Source: Rhodocyclaceae bacterium
GTDB taxonomy: Bacteria > Pseudomonadota > Gammaproteobacteria > Burkholderiales > Rhodocyclaceae
DNA: 8,818 nucleotides
Direction of reading: 5' to 3'
Assembly (NCBI GenBank): GCA_030682595.1
Contig: JAUXNZ010000142.1
Span: 1 to 8,818, forward strand
Shown here: positions 1-6,451 of the stretch, piece by piece
Layout of the letters: the number at the start of each line of letters is the position of its first letter
Numbering within the stretch: the stretch's first letter is position 1
Program-made: the position numbers and the translations under genes
Notes under the pieces: generated by a model
Told to the model about the DNA's origin: nothing
The model's database searches: none
Seen by the model: only the letters and a program-made list of their open reading frames with translations

Positions 1-1
1 A

Positions 2-85
2 GCGACAGCGCTGGAGCGGCAGATCGACGCCTTCAATTTTCAGGCGGCCTTGGACACCTTGCGGACACTGAAACGCGGCACTTGA
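2..85 (+). CDS. C-terminal end of an unidentified signalling protein (partial)
   Basis: Only the last 27 codons are in the window, ending in TGA at 83-85. The visible residues include LERQIDAFNFQAALDTLR. This closely resembles the end of the next protein (FARQVAGFEYDKALATLR): R, Q, F, A, L, T, L and R match in a 17-residue alignment. In my knowledge of hybrid sensor kinases and multidomain response regulators, helical tails of this kind follow HATPase or receiver domains. The gene is therefore probably a hybrid kinase or regulator that works with its neighbour. The stop is only 3 nt before the ATG of the kinase gene, so co-transcription and coupled translation are likely. The domain content cannot be read from here. 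Confidence 0.7.
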   Translation, partial: ATALERQIDAFNFQAALDTLRTLKRGT

Positions 86-88
86 AGC

Positions 89-1714
89 ATGGACTTCTTT
101 ACCTGGACCGATGACTTCCTGACCGGCATCGACATTGTCGATCGCCAGCATCGCCGCCTGATTGAGCTGGTCAACGGAGCGGCGCGCGCCCTGCTGGAGG
201 ACCATCCGGAACAAGCAGGACTGGATGCCGTTTTCGCCGGCCTGGCCGCCTACACGGCGGAACATTTCCGCACCGAAGAGGAGTTGATGCGCGTCCAGGG
301 GGTCGCCGCCCGGGTGCTTGAACATCACCGCCAGACCCATGCCCGGCTGATTGGGGAAGTGCTGGACTGGAAAGCACGCCTCTCCGCCGCCGATGTCCTG
401 GCCAGACAGGAATTCTTGGGTTTCCTCGCCAGCTGGCTCCTGTTTCATGTGCTGGGCGAAGACCAGGCCATGGCTCGCCAGCTGCGCGCCATTCAGGATG
501 GATTAACACCCGAGCGGGCTTATGAAGTTGCCAGGGGTGGCAACCTCTGGCCGTCGCAGACGGTGCTTGGCAGATCAATCACCCGCATCTATGCGCAGAT
601 GTCGGGCCAGTTGCGCGAAATCGGGCAACACGACCAACACCTGGAAGCCGAGGTGGCGGCGCGCACCCAGGCGCTGAACGTCATGGCCGAAGAACTGCGC
701 CAGGCAAAGGACGCCGCGGAGGCCGCCAACCAGGCCAAGAGCCGCTTTCTGGGCATGGTGAGCCATGAATTGCGCACACCCATGAATGCCATCGTCGGCT
801 TCACCGAACTGCTGCGCAGGGAGGCGCTGCCGGCAAAAGCGGACGCGATGGCCGGCAAGGTGCTGACGGCGGCCGAGCAACTGCTGGGCCTGGTCGACGG
901 CCTCATCGAATTCACCCGCAACGCACCCAGCCAGACGGCATCCTTTGCCTTGCGCGTCGTGATGGGCGAGGCCTGCCAGGTTCCCTTCGCCGCCGCGCGC
1001 GCCAAGGGTCTCGCGGCGACCCTGGAAATCGCGGCTGACCTGCCGCCGTATCTGCATGGCGATGCCCACCGCATCGCCGTGGTGATTCGCCAACTGGCCG
1101 CCAATGCCGCAAAATTCACGGCGCACGGCAGCATCCGGGTGCGCGCCGAAGCTCTCGGCACCAAGCCGGACGGTGAAATCGCCTTGCGCATCAGCGTCAC
1201 GGACACCGGCATCGGCATTCCGGCCGACAAACAAGCCGGGTTGTTCAACGCCTTCCACCAGCAGGACGACAGCCCGACCCGCCGCTACGGCGGCGTCGGC
1301 CTGGGCCTGGCGCTGACCCGGCAGGCCGCGCGCATGATGGGTGCCGACATCGACATGCAAAGCACCCCCGGCCAAGGCAGCGTTTTCTGGATGGACCTGC
1401 CAATCAAGCCCGCTGCCAGCCGGTTGGCGACGCCTGGCCAACCACCGGAACAGCTTCAGCCCGCCAGCCCGCAACACGCTAACCAGCGGCACGCCAGCAT
1501 GGATGGCGCGACCATCGTGCGCCGTCTCGAAAAACTGTTGAGCGAAGACGACACCCGCGCCGCCGAAGTGCTTGCCGAAGGCGAAGCATTCCTGCAACAA
1601 GCCATGGACTGGCGCTTCGAGATTTTCGCCCGGCAGGTCGCCGGCTTCGAGTATGACAAGGCGCTGGCGACGCTACGCGAATATCAGAGCAGCGCGCGCA
1701 CGTCCATCGACTGA
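89..1714 (+). CDS. Bacteriohemerythrin-sensor histidine kinase
   Basis: This is a 541-residue soluble histidine kinase. Residues 1-132 form a bacteriohemerythrin domain with all seven expected di-iron ligands: H21, H59, E63 (HxxxE), H80, H84 (HxxxH), H120 and D125 (HxxxxD). A charged helical linker (about 175-217) leads to a HisKA domain with phosphoacceptor H226 in SHELRTPMN. The HATPase domain (about 320-434) has an N box at N339, DTGIGIP at 372-378 and GGVGLGLAL from 401. Residues about 473-541 are a helical tail like that of the upstream gene; there is no receiver domain. No membrane segment is seen, so it should act in the cytoplasm. Di-iron hemerythrins bind O2, so oxygen or redox sensing is the likely input (inference). 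The ATG is 3 nt after the previous stop and has no clear Shine-Dalgarno, which suggests coupling. Its response regulator is not identified; the upstream gene product is the first candidate. Its 3' end overlaps rpoS. Confidence 0.93.
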   Translation: MDFFTWTDDFLTGIDIVDRQHRRLIELVNGAARALLEDHPEQAGLDAVFAGLAAYTAEHFRTEEELMRVQGVAARVLEHHRQTHARLIGEVLDWKARLSAADVLARQEFLGFLASWLLFHVLGEDQAMARQLRAIQDGLTPERAYEVARGGNLWPSQTVLGRSITRIYAQMSGQLREIGQHDQHLEAEVAARTQALNVMAEELRQAKDAAEAANQAKSRFLGMVSHELRTPMNAIVGFTELLRREALPAKADAMAGKVLTAAEQLLGLVDGLIEFTRNAPSQTASFALRVVMGEACQVPFAAARAKGLAATLEIAADLPPYLHGDAHRIAVVIRQLAANAAKFTAHGSIRVRAEALGTKPDGEIALRISVTDTGIGIPADKQAGLFNAFHQQDDSPTRRYGGVGLGLALTRQAARMMGADIDMQSTPGQGSVFWMDLPIKPAASRLATPGQPPEQLQPASPQHANQRHASMDGATIVRRLEKLLSEDDTRAAEVLAEGEAFLQQAMDWRFEIFARQVAGFEYDKALATLREYQSSARTSID

Positions 1715-2622
1715 CGCGCCAGGCGCTGGCGCAGCCGGGTGAGCGCCTCCATCTGCAGTTGCCGCACCCGCTCGCGGGTGATGCCCAGCTCGTGCGCGAG
1801 GGTTTCGAGCGTGGCGATATCCTGGCCGTTCAGCCCATAGCGCGACTCGACGACACGGCGATGCCGCGTGGACAGGTCGGCGACCCAGGCGGCGACGTGC
1901 TGCTCGATCTCGACCTGCTCGGCGGCACGCTCCGGATCGACGGCATCCTCGTCGGCGATCGCGTCGGCGACACTCAGCGCGGGATCGATGTCCAGCGGTG
2001 CATCGAGAGACGTGGTGCGCTCGTTGAGCGCCAGAATGCGGCGAATTTCGGCCACCGGCTTGTGCAGGAGCCCCGCTACCGTTTCCAGCGCGGATTCGGC
2101 GTCACCTGCCTCCACACCCAGCCGACGCAAGACCTGCAGGACGGCGTTGAGCTCCTTGACCACATGCACCGGCAGACGGATGGTGCGCGACTGGTTCATG
2201 ATGGCGCGCTCGACGTTCTGGCGAATCCACCAGGTCGCATAGGTGGAAAAGCGGAAACCGCGCTCGGGATCGAATTTTTCCAGCGCGTGGATCAGGCCGA
2301 GATTGCCCTCTTCGATCAGGTCGTCGAGCAAAATGCCGCGATGCTGGTAATGCTTGGCGATGCTGACCACCAGACGCAGGTTGGCCTCGATCATGTGCTG
2401 GCGCGCGGCAAAATCGCCGCGCTTGACGGCGCGCGTCAACGCCAGTTCCTGCGGCGGCGTCAGGAGCGGCGTGGCGCCGATTTCCCGGAGGTAAAGCTGG
2501 GTGACGTCATCGAGGAAACCCTCTTCGCCCGTCACGTCGTGAGCCGGATCGTGGATGCCTTCCGGCTCCCCGGTCAGTGGCGGGCTATCACCGGTATCTT
2601 CGTTATCTTCGGGAACAATCAT
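1684..2622 (-). CDS. rpoS: RNA polymerase sigma factor RpoS
   Basis: This 312-residue group 2 sigma-70 factor directs RNA polymerase to stationary-phase and general stress promoters. Region 1.2 begins near residue 38 (DDVTQLYLREIGATPLLTP). Region 2 spans about 78-150 and includes NLRLVVSIAKHY, DLIEEGNLGLIHALEKFDPE and FRFSTYATWWIRQNVERAIM. Region 3 is about 158-235. Region 4.2 has the helix-turn-helix at about 270-297 (ITRERVRQLQMEALTRLR). The IRLPVHVVKELN stretch and the short end (SMDVRALL, compare E. coli GLNIEALFRE) fit RpoS rather than RpoD or RpoH. It is slightly shorter than E. coli RpoS (330 aa), with a reduced acidic N-terminus. The start ATG shares one base with the nlpD stop (TGATG), so translation is probably coupled. 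The family commonly has its own rpoS promoter inside nlpD; I cannot place one here. Its last 31 bp overlap the convergent kinase gene. Confidence 0.97.
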   Translation of the reverse strand: MIVPEDNEDTGDSPPLTGEPEGIHDPAHDVTGEEGFLDDVTQLYLREIGATPLLTPPQELALTRAVKRGDFAARQHMIEANLRLVVSIAKHYQHRGILLDDLIEEGNLGLIHALEKFDPERGFRFSTYATWWIRQNVERAIMNQSRTIRLPVHVVKELNAVLQVLRRLGVEAGDAESALETVAGLLHKPVAEIRRILALNERTTSLDAPLDIDPALSVADAIADEDAVDPERAAEQVEIEQHVAAWVADLSTRHRRVVESRYGLNGQDIATLETLAHELGITRERVRQLQMEALTRLRQRLARQSMDVRALL

Positions 2623-3650
2623 CAGCGCGGCGGCAGAAATTTGAGCGGGTCGACCGGCTTGCCCTGCTGGCGGACTTCGAAGTGCAGCTTGGGCTGGTCG
2701 GCATCGGAATTACCCAGTTCGGCGATTTTTTGGCCGCGTGCCACCGTCTGCCCTTCCTTGACCAGAATGCGGCTGTTATGGGCGTAGGCGGACAGGAATT
2801 GGGCGTTGTGACGCACGATGACCAGATTACCATAGCCGCGCAGGCCGCTGCCGACATAGACCACCTTGCCGGGAGCCGCCGCCTGCACCGGATCGCCCGG
2901 CTTGCCGGCGATGTCGATGCCCTTGTTCGCTTCCTGACCGGCGCCGCCTTCGCTGAAACCGGCAAGCAGTTTCCCCGCCGCGGGCCAGGCCCAGTCGATG
3001 TCGCCGGCCGGGGCCGCCGTCGGGCTGACAACCGCGGAAGGAGGAGCGACGGGTGTTTCCGGCCGCGCCGCAGGCGCTACTGACACTGCGGGCACTGCTG
3101 CGGGCGCGGTAACCAGCGGATCTGGCGCAACGGTTTGCGCCTTCAGGCTGGCCAGATTTTCTGGCGAATACGGCAACTTGCCGCCCTTGGGCGCGCGCTT
3201 CGGCGTTTCGCCTCGCGGCGTAAAAGTCGGCGCTGGCGGGACGGCGCCATCAAGCGGACGCTCGACCACGGGGCCGCCGATCGCAATCGGCCGCGTTTCC
3301 GAAATACCTGATGTCGCGGCAACCGCCGCTACGGCACCCGGCGCGCTGACCTGCAAGCGCTGGCCAATGGTGATGCGATTGATATTTTCTAGATTGTTCC
3401 ACGCCGCCAGCTCGCGATAATCGACGCCATGATCGAGCGCAATTGCGTGCAGCGTGTCGCCTTTCTTGACGACATAAAAGCTGCCTTCCAACGCAACAGT
3501 CGGCGCGGGAGAAACAGGCGGTGCGGACACACCGGGCCGCGCCGCTTCGACCGGCGTGGGCGCACGACTCTCACCCACGGGCGCCGGCCGCATGCCGCTG
3601 CAACCCGTCAGCACGAAAACCAACACGAGCCATGCCAGCCGTCCCGCCAT
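2622..3650 (-). CDS. nlpD: Murein hydrolase activator lipoprotein NlpD
   Basis: This is a 342-residue outer-membrane lipoprotein that in the family activates the amidase AmiC during cell separation. A signal peptide ends in the lipobox LTGC (C17). Ser at +2 favours outer-membrane sorting. A LysM peptidoglycan-binding domain lies at about 58-102 (YVVKKGDTLHAIALDHGVDY). A long Ala/Pro-rich, low-complexity linker spans about 103-220. A LytM/M23 domain lies at about 225-338 and ends KPVDPLKFLPPR. Two zinc-ligand positions are changed: N242 in NKGID, where active M23 enzymes have His, and K321 in KLHFEV, where the first His of HxH would be. The same NKGID is found in E. coli NlpD, so it should be a non-catalytic activator. 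The start shares one base with the pcm stop, and the stop shares one base with the rpoS start. Confidence 0.96.
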   Translation of the reverse strand: MAGRLAWLVLVFVLTGCSGMRPAPVGESRAPTPVEAARPGVSAPPVSPAPTVALEGSFYVVKKGDTLHAIALDHGVDYRELAAWNNLENINRITIGQRLQVSAPGAVAAVAATSGISETRPIAIGGPVVERPLDGAVPPAPTFTPRGETPKRAPKGGKLPYSPENLASLKAQTVAPDPLVTAPAAVPAVSVAPAARPETPVAPPSAVVSPTAAPAGDIDWAWPAAGKLLAGFSEGGAGQEANKGIDIAGKPGDPVQAAAPGKVVYVGSGLRGYGNLVIVRHNAQFLSAYAHNSRILVKEGQTVARGQKIAELGNSDADQPKLHFEVRQQGKPVDPLKFLPPR

Positions 3651-4318
3651 CAGCCGACTCCCGGCAACAACGGCACAAAACGCACCGCGTCAAAGCGCGT
3701 TTCAGCCCAGCCTTCAGGCGTTCTCTCGATCATGCACAGCACCTGGTCGCGATCGCCCACGGGGATCACCAGCCGGCCGCCCATGGCAAGCTGGTCGCGC
3801 AGGGACTGCGGCACACTGACGCCAGCGGCGGCAACGATGATCGAATCGAAAGGCGCGGCCTCGGGCAGGCCGCCCATGCCATCGGCGTGTTTGAGACGAA
3901 TGAACGGCAGCTTCAGTTGCTTGAGATTTTCACGCGCCCGCGCCAGGAGCGGGGCCAGCCGCTCGACGCCGAACACCTCGCGCGTCAGTTGCGCGAGCAC
4001 CGCCGTCTGATAACCGCAGCCGGCGCCGATTTCGAGCGTCTTGCCGAGCCTGGCGCGCCCCTCGAGCAGCAGTTCAATCATGCGCGCAACGATGTAGGGC
4101 TGCGAAATCGTCTGGCCGAGAATCAGCGGCAGGGCCGTGTCCTCATAGGCGCGGTGGGCGGCCGCCTCGTCGACAAAGATGTGGCGCGGCACGCTGGCCA
4201 TCGCCGTCAACACCGCTTCGTTCCGGATGCCCTGCTCGCGCAGGCGCTCGATCATGCGGGTGCGCGTGCGCTGCGAGGTCATGCCGATGCCGGCCAGTGC
4301 ACTCACGGATTCAGCCAC
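3650..4318 (-). CDS. pcm: Protein-L-isoaspartate O-methyltransferase
   Basis: This is a 222-residue cytoplasmic SAM-dependent methyltransferase. It methylates L-isoaspartyl residues in damaged proteins and so begins their repair. Visible motifs are GQTISQPYIVARM (about 69-80, with conserved S72), SAM motif I LEIGAGCGYQTAVLA (95-109), PFDSIIVAAA, GGRLVIPVG and the ending RFVPLLPG. The chosen start is a GTG at 4318 that overlaps the end of surE by 16 bp. An ATG at 4282 (residue 13, MTSQRTR) would avoid the overlap and fits the shorter E. coli N-terminus. I prefer the GTG because the preceding GIG residues belong to a GIG(M/L)TSxRTR stretch that I recall from betaproteobacterial homologues; neither start has a strong Shine-Dalgarno. 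The gene sits in the classic surE-pcm-nlpD-rpoS order. Confidence 0.95.
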   Translation of the reverse strand: MAESVSALAGIGMTSQRTRTRMIERLREQGIRNEAVLTAMASVPRHIFVDEAAAHRAYEDTALPLILGQTISQPYIVARMIELLLEGRARLGKTLEIGAGCGYQTAVLAQLTREVFGVERLAPLLARARENLKQLKLPFIRLKHADGMGGLPEAAPFDSIIVAAAGVSVPQSLRDQLAMGGRLVIPVGDRDQVLCMIERTPEGWAETRFDAVRFVPLLPGVG

Positions 4319-5046
4319 TCGCCCAAACGATCCATCTGGCCGGTGTGGGTCAGATCGATCTGCAAGGGCGTCACCGACACCCAGCCATTGTCGACCGCAT
4401 GGAAATCAGTGCCCTCGCCCGCGTCGGCCGCCGGGCCGGCCGCGCCAATCCAGTAAACCGTCTCGCCGCGCGGCGACATCTGCTTCACCACCGGTTCGGC
4501 CTTGTGGCGACGCCCCAGGCGGGTGATGCGCACCCCTTTCAATGCCGCGTAAGGGACATCCGGCACATTGACATTGAGCAGCACCGGCGCGCCAAAGGGG
4601 CGCGCCTGAAATCGCTCGGCCAGTTCGCGCACGACGCGCGCGGCGGTGGGGAAGTGCTTGCCTGCAAAACTGCCCAGCGACACCGCGATGGACGGCACGC
4701 CGAGCAGGTAACCTTCCATTGCCGCCGCCACGGTGCCCGAATACACCGTGTCGTCGCCCATGTTGGGGCCGAGATTGACGCCCGAGAGCACCATGTCCGG
4801 CTCGTGATCGAGCATGCCGGTCACCGCCAGATGCACGCAATCGGTCGGCGTGCCATTGACATAATAGAAACCGCTCGCCGCCTGCTTGAGATGCAGGGGC
4901 CGATCCAGCGTCAGCGAATTGGAAGCCCCGCTGCGGTTACGCTCGGGGGCCACCACGGTCAATTCGCCCAGCCCGGCCATCGCCTGCGCCAGCGCTTCAA
5001 GGCCCGGCGCAAAGTAGCCGTCGTCGTTGGAAAGGAGGATGCGCAT
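4303..5046 (-). CDS. surE: 5'/3'-nucleotidase SurE
   Basis: This is a 247-residue stationary-phase survival protein. The family is made of metal-dependent nucleoside monophosphate phosphatases, some also acting on short polyphosphate. The N-terminus MRILLSNDDG carries the metal ligands D8 and D9. S39 in PERNRSGASNS and N91 in SGVNLGPNMGDDTVYSGT complete the expected site. The length matches E. coli SurE (253 aa). The frame stays open upstream to 5100, but the family begins at MRILLSNDDG, so I use the ATG at 5046. No clear Shine-Dalgarno precedes it. Instead, a short upstream ORF ends on this ATG (TAATG), which could supply ribosomes by coupling. The 3' end overlaps the pcm GTG start by 16 bp. 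Confidence 0.96.
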   Translation of the reverse strand: MRILLSNDDGYFAPGLEALAQAMAGLGELTVVAPERNRSGASNSLTLDRPLHLKQAASGFYYVNGTPTDCVHLAVTGMLDHEPDMVLSGVNLGPNMGDDTVYSGTVAAAMEGYLLGVPSIAVSLGSFAGKHFPTAARVVRELAERFQARPFGAPVLLNVNVPDVPYAALKGVRITRLGRRHKAEPVVKQMSPRGETVYWIGAAGPAADAGEGTDFHAVDNGWVSVTPLQIDLTHTGQMDRLGEWLNP

Positions 5047-5147
5047 TAACGTGAAAGAACGAGATTTGACGCCGTGTTCATTGACGAGCGCAGCGAGCAA
5101 GCTTTGACCCCCGCCTTGGGGCGGGGGATGGGGGTGGGGGGCGTCAT
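5046..5147 (-). CDS. Possible 33-aa leader ORF overlapping the surE start
   Basis: An ATG at 5147 opens a 33-codon frame that starts MTPPTPIPRPKAGVK. It ends in TAA, which shares its last base with the surE ATG (TAATG). The first half is encoded by the 50-bp repeat copy at 5098-5147 and resembles the start of the other leader ORF at 8113 (MKAPYPLTPAPRAGV). The upstream bases are A-rich with no clear Shine-Dalgarno. The frame is also open further upstream. It could be a translated leader coupled to surE, or a by-product of a repeat that happens to be open. I do not recognise the peptide as a known protein. Confidence 0.3.
   Translation of the reverse strand: MTPPTPIPRPKAGVKACSLRSSMNTASNLVLSR
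5098..5147 (-). repeat. G/C-tract intergenic repeat, copy A
   Basis: Read on the minus strand, this starts ATGACGCCCCCCACCCCC and ends AAAGCTTG. It aligns nearly base for base with 8113-8164 on the plus strand, which starts ATGAAAGCCCCCTACCCCC and ends ACGCTTG; only a few substitutions and 1-nt gaps separate them. Inside is a perfect hairpin: arms 5108-5115 (CCCCCGCC) and 5120-5127 (GGCGGGGG) with loop TTGG. The plus strand carries four G-tracts of 4, 5, 5 and 6 at 5118-5141. This looks like a dispersed intergenic repeat of the REP type; the family name is not known to me. The hairpin is not followed by a T-run on the minus strand, so it is a poor terminator for the hydrolase gene. Confidence 0.75.
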
Positions 5148-5197
5148 TTGTTTTTTGCGTATTTCATGCACGGGGGTGGTGCCAGCGACCATGGAAG

Positions 5198-5752
5198 TTA
5201 CCTTAGGAAATTCTTGCTGATGTCGCGGAACTGTTCGGTGCCCGCCTGATCCAGCCATTCGAAGGCGACCATCTCGCGGCAGACGATGGTAGCGCCGTGC
5301 GCACGCATGCGTTCGAGCGCCAGCGCCTTGTGGGCGGGATCGCGCGAGCCGACGGCTTCGGCGACGACGAACACTTGCTTGCCCTGGGCGGCCAGTTCGA
5401 GCACCGTCTGCAACACGCAGACGTGGGCTTCGATGCCGCACACCACGACCTGCGGCCGGTCCATGCCCGGCAGCCCCGGCAGGCAGTTGCCCGCCACGCA
5501 GGAAAAATGCAGTTTCTCGCCGGTGGCGCCCGCCGGCAAGCGCTCCGCCACCTGGGAATGGGTGCGCCCCAGCCCCTGGGGATATTGTTCGGTCGCCGCT
5601 ACCGGCACGCCGAGTTTCTGCGCGACCCGCACCAGCCAGTCGGTATGTTCGAGCACCTGTTGCCAGTCATGAACATGGGACAGCAGGCGTTCCTGAAGGT
5701 CGATGACCAGAAGCGCGGATTGGTCCGCGCGCATCAAGGGAGTGGTTGTCAT
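5198..5752 (-). CDS. Isochorismatase-family cysteine hydrolase
   Basis: This is a 184-residue cytoplasmic protein of the isochorismatase-like hydrolase superfamily. The catalytic triad is visible: D18 in LLVIDLQERL, K80 in GEKLHFSC and C112 in CGIEAHVCVLQT. The overall form (TEQYPQGLG after the first third, LPGLPG before the Cys segment) resembles the YcaC/ISOC1-like group, whose substrates are mostly unknown. A role in isochorismate metabolism should not be assumed, since no siderophore or menaquinone genes are nearby. It is the last gene of the tsaB-rimI-UDG run, starting 9 bp after the UDG stop. The ATG at 5752 has no strong Shine-Dalgarno. Downstream are 151 bp before surE with no convincing terminator. 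Confidence 0.9.
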   Translation of the reverse strand: MTTTPLMRADQSALLVIDLQERLLSHVHDWQQVLEHTDWLVRVAQKLGVPVAATEQYPQGLGRTHSQVAERLPAGATGEKLHFSCVAGNCLPGLPGMDRPQVVVCGIEAHVCVLQTVLELAAQGKQVFVVAEAVGSRDPAHKALALERMRAHGATIVCREMVAFEWLDQAGTEQFRDISKNFLR

Positions 5753-5761
5753 GGGGTCATT

Positions 5762-6451
5762 TTACCGGAGGTCGTTCATGATCTTGCGCATGAAACAGAG
5801 GTCTTCCCAGGCCTTGGCCTTGTCGAGCAGACTGCGCAGCAGGTAGGCCGGATGATAGGTGACGATTAGCGGCATGCCGGCGAAATCATGCACCCGGCCG
5901 CGCGCATCGGCGATTTTCACTTCCTGTTGCAACAGCGTCTGCGCGGCGGGTTTGCCCAGCGTGACGATCAGTTTCGGCTGGATCAGCTCGATCTGGCGCG
6001 CCAGGAAGGGCCAGCAGGCCGCCGTTTCGCCGGGCTCCGGCGTGCGGTTGTCGGGCGGGCGGCACTTGACGACATTGGCGATGTAAACACCCTTTCCCCG
6101 CTTGAGGTCGATGGCCGCCAGCATGTTGTCGAGCAGCTTGCCGGCCTTGCCGACAAAGGGTTCGCCGCGTTCGTCTTCATCGGCACCCGGCCCCTCGCCG
6201 ACGAACAGCCAGTCGGCAGCGCGGTCGCCAACACCCAGCACCGCCTGCTGGCGGGTCTTGCACAATGCGCAGGCCTGGCAATCGGCCACAGCCTGCGGCA
6301 ATTCATCCCAGCCCAGCGCGGCGATGGCGCCGGTGCGCGCATCGACCGGCTCAGTAATAACGCTCGCCGCACCCTGCTTCTTTTTGGGCGGCTGACGCAA
6401 TTTCCAGATCGGGCCGAGGCCCATTTCCTTGAGTATTTGGTCGCGGTTCAT
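5762..6451 (-). CDS. Family 4 uracil-DNA glycosylase (4Fe-4S)
   Basis: This 229-residue base-excision repair enzyme removes uracil from DNA. The core fits family 4 UDG: VGEGPGADEDERGEPFVGKAG (84-104) is the active-site motif, ANVVKCRPPDNRTPEP follows at about 125-140, and TYHPAYLLR (198-206) is the second catalytic motif. The cysteines expected to hold the 4Fe-4S cluster are C61 and C64 (C58 is a further nearby Cys), C130 and C146. An N-terminal extension of about 50 residues with a PPKKK segment precedes the core, as in the SPO1 polymerase-like proteins of proteobacteria. The ATG overlaps the rimI stop in the 4-bp form ATGA, so the two are probably translationally coupled. Confidence 0.95.
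   Translation of the reverse strand: MNRDQILKEMGLGPIWKLRQPPKKKQGAASVITEPVDARTGAIAALGWDELPQAVADCQACALCKTRQQAVLGVGDRAADWLFVGEGPGADEDERGEPFVGKAGKLLDNMLAAIDLKRGKGVYIANVVKCRPPDNRTPEPGETAACWPFLARQIELIQPKLIVTLGKPAAQTLLQQEVKIADARGRVHDFAGMPLIVTYHPAYLLRSLLDKAKAWEDLCFMRKIMNDLR

Noticed and set aside
575..1600. Long open frame antisense to the kinase gene
   Set aside because: It is a typical GC-rich shadow frame: no recognisable domain, while the plus-strand protein has clear hemerythrin and kinase motifs.
1759..2787. Long plus-strand open frame opposite rpoS and nlpD
   Set aside because: It lies across two confidently identified genes on the other strand and its sequence shows no known motif.
2622..3650. 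Loss of NlpD function through missing zinc ligands
   Set aside because: The His-to-Asn change (NKGID) is also present in E. coli NlpD, which acts as an amidase activator and not as a peptidase.
4303..5100. Longer surE starting at 5100
   Set aside because: The SurE family begins at MRILLSNDDG (5046). The extra 18 codons come from the stretch downstream of repeat copy A.
5108..5127. GC-rich hairpin as a rho-independent terminator
   Set aside because: On the minus strand, the direction of the surrounding genes, it is not followed by a T-run. On the plus strand a T6 run comes more than 20 nt later. It is better explained as part of the repeat.
5198..5752. Specific call as isochorismatase of siderophore synthesis
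   Set aside because: The catalytic triad only shows the superfamily. No siderophore genes are nearby and most members of this group act on other substrates.
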